Origin: Erythrobacter tepidarius
GTDB taxonomy: Bacteria > Pseudomonadota > Alphaproteobacteria > Sphingomonadales > Sphingomonadaceae
NCBI RefSeq assembly: GCF_002155695.1
Contig: NZ_MUYJ01000002.1
Span: 124,001 to 188,000, forward strand
Reading direction: 5' to 3'
Length of the DNA: 64,000 nt
The notes beneath the pieces are model-generated. The model was not told the DNA's origin, did not search any database, and saw only the letters and a program-made list of their open reading frames with translations. The stretch's first letter is position 1. Each line of letters opens with the position of its first letter. Positions 48,637-55,727 of the stretch are shown here, in pieces. A program made the translations under genes and the position numbers.

Positions 48637-50351
48637 GTGCCGCTCTCCGGCGGGCCCATGACGGTGACGGTCTGCATCATGCCGCCATGCATGTGGTAGA
48701 GCAGGTGGCAGTGGAACGCCCAGTCACCAGGCTCGTTGGCGGTGAGATCGAACTGCACGGATGCGCCAGGCTGGACGATCACCACGTTCTTGCGCGGCTG
48801 GTGGGCGGCGTCCTCGCCGTTGACCAGCTCGAAGAACATCCCGTGCAGGTGGATGGGGTGCGCCATCATGGTGTTGTTGACGAGCTTCACCCGCACCCGT
48901 TCGTTCCAGGCAAAGCGGATCGGCCTGTCATGGACTGCGGAATACATTTCGCCGTCGAACGACCACATGTAGCGTTCCATGTTGCCGGTGAGGTGCAATT
49001 CGAGCAGGCGCGACGGTTCGCGGGTGTCGGCATTGGGTTCGAGCGCCGAGAGCATCCGGTAATTGAGCACCCGGTGCTCCACGTCGCGCAGGCCGAGGCC
49101 AGGGTCGCCCAGCTTGTCGACCGGAGCCATCGAAACCATGTCGATCCCCGGCCCCACCTTCACGTCGGGCGGCAAGAGCAGGGTGTCGCGCATTTTCATG
49201 CCGTCCATGCTGTGCGCGCCATGTCCCCCGTCGCCATGGTTCATGCCCATGTCGCCCATGTCGAGCAGCGGCGGCTGGCGAAGCGGCGGGATGGCTGCGC
49301 GGGCGCCGGGACGGCTTGCCAGCGTGGCCAGCGCCATGCCGGAGCGGTCCATGCTTTCCGCGACGATGCTATAGGCTTCGGCGCGTGGTTCCACGATCAC
49401 GTCGTAGGTTTCCGCCGTGCCGATCTGGAACTCGTCGACTTCGACCGGCTTCACGTTCTGGCCGTCGGCGGCGATCACCGTCATCGGCAGGCCGGGGATG
49501 CGCAGGTTGAAGAAGGTCATCGCCGCGCCGTTGATGACGCGCAGGCGGACGCGCTCGCCAGGGCGGAACAGATATTCCAGCCCCTCTTGCGGCCCGCGCC
49601 CGTTGGCCAGGTAGGTGTAGGTCGAACCCGTCACGTCCGCGATATCCGTCGCAGGCATCCGCATTTCAGCCCACATCCGGCGATCCTCGGCGGAGAGCGG
49701 GTAATCATCGCTCCAACTGGTCTGCTGGAAGTTGAAATAGCCCTTGCCGGTGCGCAACCGATGCATGATCTTGTGCGGGTCGAGCGGGGTGAACTCGCTC
49801 AACAGCAGGATGTAGTCGCGGTCATACTCCGCCGGTTCCTCGCCTGCCGGATCGATGACCAGCGGGCCATAATGGCCAGCCTGTTCCTGCAAGCCCGAAT
49901 GGCTGTGATACCAGTAGGTGCCAGACTGCCGCACCGGGAATTCGTAGGTGAAGGTCTGCCCCGGCTTGATGCCCGGAAAGCTGATTCCCGGCACCCCGTC
50001 CATGTGGAACGGCACCAGCAGCCCGTGCCAGTGGATCGAGGTGTCTTCGGCGAGGTGGTTGGTGACGTTGAGGCGGACGCTATCGCCTTGCTTGAGGCGG
50101 AGGAGTGGGCCGGGAACGCTCCCGTTTATGGCGATGCCATGCCCTTTGCGACCCTGCACGATGCGCGGGCCATGGCCCACCGAAAGGTCGATCACCGGGC
50201 CTGCAAGCTCGTCAAAGCCGGGGCGGATGGGCGTGCCGCCGCGCTGCCGGTGGATCGAGTGGCCCCGCGCCCATGCGGGCAAGGCGGCAAGGGCCGAGGC
50301 GACACCGGCGGCACGGAAAAGGCCGCGACGGGAAAGCGGGGGCACGGTCAT
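48633..50351 (-). CDS. copA: copper resistance multicopper oxidase CopA (PcoA type, Tat-exported)
   Basis: A 572-residue periplasmic multicopper oxidase that oxidises Cu(I). It starts with a twin-arginine signal (LSRRGLFRAAG). Three cupredoxin domains carry the copper sites: SIHWHGLLVP and YWYHSHSGLQ in domain 1, and HPIHLHGMFFEL and WAFHCHLLYHMHGGM in domain 3. A Met/His-rich stretch (MDGMKMRDTL; MGDMGMNHGDGGHG) in between is typical of PcoA/CopA. It follows the merR gene by only 6 bp and is therefore in its operon. Confidence 0.94.
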   Translation of the reverse strand: MTVPPLSRRGLFRAAGVASALAALPAWARGHSIHRQRGGTPIRPGFDELAGPVIDLSVGHGPRIVQGRKGHGIAINGSVPGPLLRLKQGDSVRLNVTNHLAEDTSIHWHGLLVPFHMDGVPGISFPGIKPGQTFTYEFPVRQSGTYWYHSHSGLQEQAGHYGPLVIDPAGEEPAEYDRDYILLLSEFTPLDPHKIMHRLRTGKGYFNFQQTSWSDDYPLSAEDRRMWAEMRMPATDIADVTGSTYTYLANGRGPQEGLEYLFRPGERVRLRVINGAAMTFFNLRIPGLPMTVIAADGQNVKPVEVDEFQIGTAETYDVIVEPRAEAYSIVAESMDRSGMALATLASRPGARAAIPPLRQPPLLDMGDMGMNHGDGGHGAHSMDGMKMRDTLLLPPDVKVGPGIDMVSMAPVDKLGDPGLGLRDVEHRVLNYRMLSALEPNADTREPSRLLELHLTGNMERYMWSFDGEMYSAVHDRPIRFAWNERVRVKLVNNTMMAHPIHLHGMFFELVNGEDAAHQPRKNVVIVQPGASVQFDLTANEPGDWAFHCHLLYHMHGGMMQTVTVMGPPESGT

Positions 50352-50357
50352 GCGTTC

Positions 50358-50780
50358 CTACACGCGGCGGGCGCGGTTCGGGGTGCCTTGCGACTGGCCT
50401 TGCTCGGGAATGCGGAAGGCGGCCAGGATCGGGCACGGACCCTTCGCGCCTTTCGCGCAGTCGTCAACCAGCTCCTTGAGCGCGGCACGCATCCTTGTGA
50501 GGGTCGCGATTTTTTCGTCAATCGCGATGATGCGGGCTTCGGCAAGCGCGCGGGCGGCAGCGCGGTCGTCGCTTTCGAGGCCGAGCAGGATGGCGATCTC
50601 CTCAAGCGTGAAGCCCGCTGTCTGCGCCGCCCGGATCGAGCGCAGCCGCTCCAGATCCGCTGCCGTGTAGCGCCGCACTCCCTTTGCGCGCGGCGGCTCG
50701 GCAAGCAGTCCGCGGCGCTGATAGAAGCGGATCGTCTCGACCGAGACACCGCCGGCACTCGCCAGATCACCAATCTTCAT
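50358..50780 (-). CDS. MerR family metal-responsive regulator
   Basis: A 140-residue MerR-type activator/repressor. The winged HTH (MKIGDLASAGGVSVETIRFYQRRGLL) and dimerisation helix are standard. The C-terminal metal loop CAKGAKGPCPIL has two Cys seven residues apart; C-x(7)-C is found in CueR-type Cu(I) sensors, while MerR uses a different set, so a monovalent metal is plausible. It is the first gene of the merR-copABC operon and faces a MerR-type promoter that points the other way. Confidence 0.88.
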   Translation of the reverse strand: MKIGDLASAGGVSVETIRFYQRRGLLAEPPRAKGVRRYTAADLERLRSIRAAQTAGFTLEEIAILLGLESDDRAAARALAEARIIAIDEKIATLTRMRAALKELVDDCAKGAKGPCPILAAFRIPEQGQSQGTPNRARRV

Positions 50781-50789
50781 TTCAAACTC

Positions 50790-50820
50790 TTGAAACCGTA
50801 CTATGATACAGGAGCTATGT
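50790..50820 (+). promoter_or_regulatory. MerR-type promoter/operator (19-bp spacer)
   Basis: TTGAAA (50790-50795), a 19-base spacer starting CCGTAC, and CTATGT (50815-50820). An over-long 19-bp spacer holding an imperfect dyad is the hallmark of promoters activated by MerR-family proteins. A wider dyad with CCGTAC/GTACGG arms spans 50796-50824. It points to the right, toward the decayed glutaredoxin-type gene, and overlaps the merR upstream region, so it probably also controls the cop operon. Confidence 0.65.
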
Positions 50821-50856
50821 ACGGATTCTCCTCGCTTGGCTCAAGGTTGATCCGAC

Positions 50857-51248
50857 ATGGCATCGCAACCCATGATGGGCCTTCGCTACCGCATGGTGAT
50901 GCAGGCCATGCCTGGCCCTAGGGGCTCAAGTCGCGCCACCTGCTGGAATCCAGAAGCTATGTGGTGGAAGATCACCATCTCGCCACGCGCAAGGAGACCG
51001 ATCGCTTCAGGGCTCAAAACGGGGTGGCCAACACACCCCAAACCATCATCGATGGCGTGCAGATCGGCGGCTATGACGATCTGCCCCGCTTCCTTGGCCT
51101 GAAAGTCGCCGATCTTTCAGCCACCACCTGTCGCCCGGTGTTAGCCCTGTTCGCAATGAGCGCGCAGATGGCGATGGCGCGCGGACAGGACGCTGACCTG
51201 CGCGATCCGGCGCTCTGGGCACGCTTCGTCTTCGTCGGACGCTGGCGC
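50857..51248 (+). pseudogene. decayed glutaredoxin-like/MauE-type redox membrane protein gene
   Basis: Fragments in two frames match the glutaredoxin-MauE fusion proteins found near mer/cop regulators. Frame 1 has YRMVMQ. After a one-base loss the next frame reads GHAWP-stop-GLKSRHLLES, where an intact gene would have HTCP-x-GLK: the active-site Cys is now Trp and the following codon is TAG. The reading frame then runs on cleanly as VVEDHHLATRKETDRF, then GVANTPQTIIDGVQIGGYDD and PRFLGLKVADLSATTCRPVLALFAMSAQMAMA. The membrane half is cut off near 51190-51248, where the neighbouring converging gene ends. The MerR-type promoter upstream still looks intact. Confidence 0.7.
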
Positions 51249-52199
51249 CTAGCTGATCCCCAGCACCGCTGCCTGGCGCTTGAGCTCGGCGGCCTCGTCC
51301 GGATTGGCCTTGATCGCCGCTTCCAGCGCAGCCCTGGCCTTGGCCGGTTCGCCCAAGGTCATGCGGCTGCGCATCAGCATCACCCAGCCGTCAGGGTTTC
51401 GGGGTTGCCTCCTCAGCCGCTCCTCGAGCCGGGCGACCATGCCTTCGGCCATCTGGCGCTGTTCGGACGGCTTCAGGCTGCTTGCTGCGGCGACCTCGGC
51501 CGCGCTCGGCCCGCGGACATTGGGCGAGGCGGCATCGCCGGCTATGCTGCCCGAACCTGGGGCGAGGATCGCGGGCTTGCGGCCCTCCCGCGCCTTGGCG
51601 AGGCGCGCGGCGACATCGATCTGGTTCATCTTCCCGACCTGTTCGATCGTGCGCACCAGATCTGCCTCCCACGGCGCGCCTGGCGGGGTGTCGGCGAGAA
51701 GATCGAGCCAAGCGGCGATCGCGCCTTCATGATCCTTGTCGAGATCCTTCTTGGCGGCAAGAAAATAGCGCGCCCGCGGGTCTTGCGGATCGAGCGCCAC
51801 CGCCTTCTCGAACGCGGCCAGCGCCTCGGGGGGGAGCGGATCGCGCTTCGAGGCCATCACCAGCGCCTCACCCAGCGCCGACCACAGCACCGCCGCAGCC
51901 GGATCGATTGCGACCGCGCGGCGGTAGGCTCCGGCCGCCTCGCCGAATTCCCCCGCCTGGAAATAGGCAAAGGCGAGGTCCGCCCATGGCCCGGCGTCGT
52001 CCTTCGACGCCTCGGCAGCGGCGCGCAACTCTTCGATTGTCTGCGGCGCATCAGTCGCAGCGGCTTCATCCGATCCGCCACCCGCACCTTGGGAAAGATT
52101 GTAGCCGATCGAGCCCGCGGCGAGCAGCAGCGCCGCCCCCAGCAATATCCATCCCGCCTTCGATGACCCGCCCCTGGCGGACTGTTCGCTCGTTCCCAT
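51249..52199 (-). CDS. TPR protein, CycH/CcmI-like (c-type cytochrome biogenesis)
   Basis: A 316-residue protein with one N-terminal membrane helix (GWILLGAALLLAAGSIGYNL) and periplasmic TPR repeats (WADLAFAYFQAGEFGEAAGAYRRAV; LWSALGEALVM; ALAAFEKAVALDPQDPRARYFLA). The C-terminal part MAEGMVARLEERLRRQP then PDGWVMLMRSRMTLGEPAKA resembles CcmI/CycH, which presents apocytochrome c to the haem lyase. It stands alone, divergent from the multihaem locus, and would fit a dedicated maturation helper for its ~20 haem sites. The CcmI assignment is by resemblance, not certain. Confidence 0.72.
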   Translation of the reverse strand: MGTSEQSARGGSSKAGWILLGAALLLAAGSIGYNLSQGAGGGSDEAAATDAPQTIEELRAAAEASKDDAGPWADLAFAYFQAGEFGEAAGAYRRAVAIDPAAAVLWSALGEALVMASKRDPLPPEALAAFEKAVALDPQDPRARYFLAAKKDLDKDHEGAIAAWLDLLADTPPGAPWEADLVRTIEQVGKMNQIDVAARLAKAREGRKPAILAPGSGSIAGDAASPNVRGPSAAEVAAASSLKPSEQRQMAEGMVARLEERLRRQPRNPDGWVMLMRSRMTLGEPAKARAALEAAIKANPDEAAELKRQAAVLGIS

Positions 52200-52310
52200 C
52201 CTGCCTCGCTAGCATCGCGCGCAAAAACGGGCAATTCGCTCTGGCATCCAAGGCGCAATTGGGTATGGTGTGCATGAAGGTGCGATCTATCCACGAAGGG
52301 GGGAGGATAG
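52200..52310. promoter_or_regulatory. divergent promoter region of the multihaem locus
   Basis: 111 bp between the minus-strand TPR gene and the plus-strand FAD/cNMP/ferredoxin gene. A strong Shine-Dalgarno (GGGGGGAGGAT) precedes the GTG at 52311. No FNR box or clear dyad is visible. Confidence 0.4.
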
Positions 52311-54848
52311 GTGACCGGGGTGTTCAAGGTCGCGATCATCGGATCTGGCCCTGCGGGCCTGAGCGCCGCCGCACGAGCCGCGGCGCTCGGCATCAGCCAC
52401 GTGCTGCTCGAAAAGACCGATCACCTCTCGGATACGATCTACAAATACCAGAAGGGCAAGCACGTCATGGCGACGCCCTCCAATCTGGTGCTGCGCTCGG
52501 ACATCGATTTCGACGCAGGCAAGCGCGAGACGATCCTCGCCATCTGGGAAGAGCAGATCGCCGGCCACAAGGTCAATGTGAAGTATCATGCCGAAGCCAA
52601 GGCGATCCGCGGCACCGGCGCTCCGATCCCTGGCTCGGTGCAGCAGATTGTCACCCGCGCGCGCGACGGCACCAGGAACGTCAAGGAAATCCAGCGCCAC
52701 GCCCCGCCCTATGCCATCGAGCTGACCAATGGCGAGACGGTGATGGCCGAGAACGTGGTCCTCGCCATCGGGACGCAGGGCAACCCCAACCGGATGCGCT
52801 GCCCGGGCGCTGATCTGCCGCATGTGCAGTACCAGCTCGACGATCCGACCGAATATGTCGACGAACATATCGTGGTTGTCGGCACGGGTGACGCGGGGAT
52901 CGAAAACGCCCGCGGGCTTGCCGAGGATCCGGCGCAGCGCAACACCGTCTCGATCCTCAACCGCGGCACCGAATTCCCGACCGCCAAACCGGCCAATGTC
53001 AGCGCGCTGATGGCCGATCACGAAGCGGGCAAGCTCACGATCCGCTTTGAAAGCGAGACCAAGGCGATCGAGCCGGGGTGGATCACGCTCGCAACCCGCG
53101 ACGGCGAGATCCGCATTCGCTGCGACCGGGTGATCGCGCGGATCGGTTCGGCCCCGCCCCGCGCCTTTGTCGAGGAATGCGGGATCGAGTTCACCAGCGA
53201 GGATCGCGGCGCCTTCCCCAAGCTTTCGCCGGTGTTCGAATCGACCGCGCCGGGCATCTTCGTGATTGGCGCCCTGGCGGGCTATCCGCTGATCAAGCAC
53301 TGCATGAACCAGGGCCACGACGTCATCGAGTTCATCAACGGCAACACCGACTTGAAGCCCGCCGACGAACCGATCATCGCCGCCAAGTTCGCAAATCTCC
53401 CCGGCAAGCGCAGCACCGAGGAATGGCTCGAGTTCCTGCGCGCCAACGTGTCGATTCTGAACGGCATGAACCCGCTCCAGATGCGCGAGTTCATGCTCGA
53501 CAGCGAAGTGAAATATTATGCTCCTGGCGAAGTGATCTTCGAGCGCAATGCGCCCGGCTCCTCTTTGTTCGGGATCGCCAGCGGCTCGGTTGCGGTGGAA
53601 GTGAACCCCGCCGATCCCTCGGTCACCATCCCGATCGAGACCGGCTCGATCTTCGGCGAGGTGGGCCTGATTTCCGGACGCCGCCGCGGGGCGACCATCC
53701 GTGCGGCGGAAGACACCATCGTGGTCGAAATCTCGCGCCTTGCCGCGCTCAAACTGCAATCGCAGGTGCCATCCGCGAAGAATGCCATCGAACGCATCTC
53801 GATCGAGCGCCAGCTGCTGCAGATGTTCGGATCGGGGCTGACGCGCGAGGATGTCGCACCACTGGTCGAGGCCGCCCAGGTCGAGGAAAAGCGAGCAGGC
53901 GAAGTGGTTGTGGCCGAAGGCGCGGACGACAAGGATGTGTTCATCATCCGCCGCGGCTCGATGATCGTCGAAAAGCAAATCGGCGACAGGCCGGTGTTCC
54001 TCTCCTACTTGCCCGCCGGATCATACTTTGGCGAAATGGCGGTGATCGACGGGTCGAAGCGTACCGCGACGGTCAAGGCGGCGATCAAGTCGGAAGTGAT
54101 CCGCCTGCCGGGCGAGGGCTTCCTCCGACTGCTCGACAGGAACCCGCGGCTGCGCGAGCGCGCACTCAAGGACATGGAGGGCCGGCGCGCCACCAATGCC
54201 TTCATCGAAGCGCAGAAGGACAGCTTCTCCGGCGCGGTCGATCTCTATTCCAAGACCGCGCAGTTCCTCGTCGACAACGGCATCGGCGAGGCGACCGACG
54301 TGCTGCTGATCGACGAGAAGCTGTGCATCGGCTGCGACAACTGCGAAAGGGCCTGCGCCGATAGCCATGACGGACTCTCGCGGCTCGATCGCGAGGCAGG
54401 CAAGACCTACGCCCACCTGCATGTGCCGACCTCGTGCCGCCATTGTGAGCACCCGCACTGCATGGCCGACTGCCCGCCAAACGCGATCAAGCGCGGGCCG
54501 GACGGCGAGGTGTTCATCGACGAGACCTGCATCGGCTGCGGCAATTGCCAGCGCAACTGCCCCTACGGCGTGATCCGCATGGATGCCAAGCCGCCCAAGA
54601 AGCCAAGCCTCTTGCAATGGATGCTGTTCGGCAAGGGCCCCGGGCCGGGCGAGCCCTCCTACAGCTGGCGCAAGAAGGCCATCGAGGCCGAGGGCGTGCA
54701 GAAGCCGAAGCAGGCGATAAAGTGCGACATGTGCTCCGGCATCGATGGTGGCCCGGCCTGCGTGCGCGCCTGCCCGACCGGGGCGGCGATCCGCGTCAGC
54801 CCAGACAAGTTCCTGACCTTCACCAAGCTCACCGAGGACGCCGAGTAA
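52311..54848 (+). CDS. fusion protein: FAD/NAD(P) oxidoreductase + two cyclic-nucleotide-binding domains + four-cluster ferredoxin
   Basis: An 845-residue protein without a signal peptide or membrane helix. Residues 1-330 form a thioredoxin-reductase-like flavoprotein: FAD motif GSGPAG (11-16), NAD(P) motif VVVGTGDAG (~190) and the FAD-closing FVIGALAG. It lacks the redox CxxC of thioredoxin reductase. Residues ~400-510 and ~525-640 are two cNMP domains, each with the phosphate-binding cassette (FGEVGLISGRRRGATI; FGEMAVIDGSKRTATV). Residues ~670-835 hold 16 Cys in DmsB/NrfC order: CIGCDNCERAC, CRHCEHPHCMADC, CIGCGNCQRNC, CDMCSGIDGGPACVRAC, i.e. four [4Fe-4S] clusters. GTG start at 52311. The stop overlaps the next gene (TAATG). 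Probably a cytoplasmic, cAMP/cGMP-gated NAD(P)H-to-ferredoxin-type electron gate; the function is inferred. Confidence 0.85.
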   Translation: MTGVFKVAIIGSGPAGLSAAARAAALGISHVLLEKTDHLSDTIYKYQKGKHVMATPSNLVLRSDIDFDAGKRETILAIWEEQIAGHKVNVKYHAEAKAIRGTGAPIPGSVQQIVTRARDGTRNVKEIQRHAPPYAIELTNGETVMAENVVLAIGTQGNPNRMRCPGADLPHVQYQLDDPTEYVDEHIVVVGTGDAGIENARGLAEDPAQRNTVSILNRGTEFPTAKPANVSALMADHEAGKLTIRFESETKAIEPGWITLATRDGEIRIRCDRVIARIGSAPPRAFVEECGIEFTSEDRGAFPKLSPVFESTAPGIFVIGALAGYPLIKHCMNQGHDVIEFINGNTDLKPADEPIIAAKFANLPGKRSTEEWLEFLRANVSILNGMNPLQMREFMLDSEVKYYAPGEVIFERNAPGSSLFGIASGSVAVEVNPADPSVTIPIETGSIFGEVGLISGRRRGATIRAAEDTIVVEISRLAALKLQSQVPSAKNAIERISIERQLLQMFGSGLTREDVAPLVEAAQVEEKRAGEVVVAEGADDKDVFIIRRGSMIVEKQIGDRPVFLSYLPAGSYFGEMAVIDGSKRTATVKAAIKSEVIRLPGEGFLRLLDRNPRLRERALKDMEGRRATNAFIEAQKDSFSGAVDLYSKTAQFLVDNGIGEATDVLLIDEKLCIGCDNCERACADSHDGLSRLDREAGKTYAHLHVPTSCRHCEHPHCMADCPPNAIKRGPDGEVFIDETCIGCGNCQRNCPYGVIRMDAKPPKKPSLLQWMLFGKGPGPGEPSYSWRKKAIEAEGVQKPKQAIKCDMCSGIDGGPACVRACPTGAAIRVSPDKFLTFTKLTEDAE

Positions 54849-55717
54849 TGGCAACCAAGGCAACCGGTGGCATCGGACGGTTCGCGCAGGACGAGCGGCG
54901 GCGCGATTCCGATCACGTCAGCTTTCTGAAGCACAAGGGCTTTCGCTGGTTGTGGATCGCGCTCGGCCTGTGTCTGGCTGCGATTGCGGGCTATCTGCTG
55001 ATCGATCAGGAGCCGCGCCCCAACGGCGGATCGTGGTACGGCTATACGCTGGGCACCATCGGCTTTGCGCTGATCCTGTGGCTCTCGCTGCTGGGAGTGA
55101 GGAAGCGGCGCATCAATCCGGGGGCGTGGAGCCTCAAGGCGTGGACCTCGGCCCATGTCTATCTCGGTCTATCATTGCTTGTCATCGGCACGCTGCACAC
55201 GGGCTTCCAGATCGGCTGGAACGTCCACACGCTCGCCTATGTGCTGATGCTGCTGGTGATCTTCTCCGGGATCTACGGTGTCTATGTCTATGCCACGCTG
55301 CCGCAGAGCCTGTCGGCCAATCGCAAGGAAATGACCCGCAAGCAGATGCTGGAGGCGCTGACCGCGATCGACCGCCAGCTCGAAAGCGCGGCCCAGCCGC
55401 TCGGGCGGGCCGAGGCCGATATGGTGATCGCGGCGCTGGAACAGGACGTCTTTGCCGGCGGGCCGGTCGCGCGGCTTACCGGCAGCTATCCGGGCTGTGC
55501 AACGGCACGGGCGCTGAGGGCCATCGGCACCGGCTCGCAAGCCGCCACCCGTGTCACGGCGCTGCTCGAAAAGCGCAGCGAACAGCTCGCCCAGATCCGC
55601 GGGCAATTGCGCATCCGCGCGATGCTGGAGATCTGGCTGTTCATCCACATCCCGCTGACCATCGCACTGCTCGCCGCGCTCACCGCGCACGTCATCAGCG
55701 TGTTTTACTACTGGTGA
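54848..55717 (+). CDS. five-helix membrane protein with dihaem cytochrome b histidine pattern
   Basis: A 289-residue inner-membrane protein. Helices are at about 32-52, 66-84, 101-120, 127-148 and 263-288, with a ~110-residue hydrophilic loop before the last. His103 and His117 lie 14 apart in helix 3, and His267 and His281 14 apart in helix 5: the spacing used by bis-His dihaem cytochromes b. I know no named family for it. Coupled to the upstream FAD/FeS gene by TAATG and 10 bp before the FHA-decahaem gene, it is the obvious membrane link between cytoplasmic FeS clusters (or quinol) and the periplasmic haems. Confidence 0.75.
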   Translation: MATKATGGIGRFAQDERRRDSDHVSFLKHKGFRWLWIALGLCLAAIAGYLLIDQEPRPNGGSWYGYTLGTIGFALILWLSLLGVRKRRINPGAWSLKAWTSAHVYLGLSLLVIGTLHTGFQIGWNVHTLAYVLMLLVIFSGIYGVYVYATLPQSLSANRKEMTRKQMLEALTAIDRQLESAAQPLGRAEADMVIAALEQDVFAGGPVARLTGSYPGCATARALRAIGTGSQAATRVTALLEKRSEQLAQIRGQLRIRAMLEIWLFIHIPLTIALLAALTAHVISVFYYW

Positions 55718-55727
55718 GGAACGGGCG

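Noticed and set aside
48360-50921. An 853-codon open frame on the plus strand opposite copA and merR.
   Set aside because: Shadow; copA has all copper-site motifs on the minus strand.
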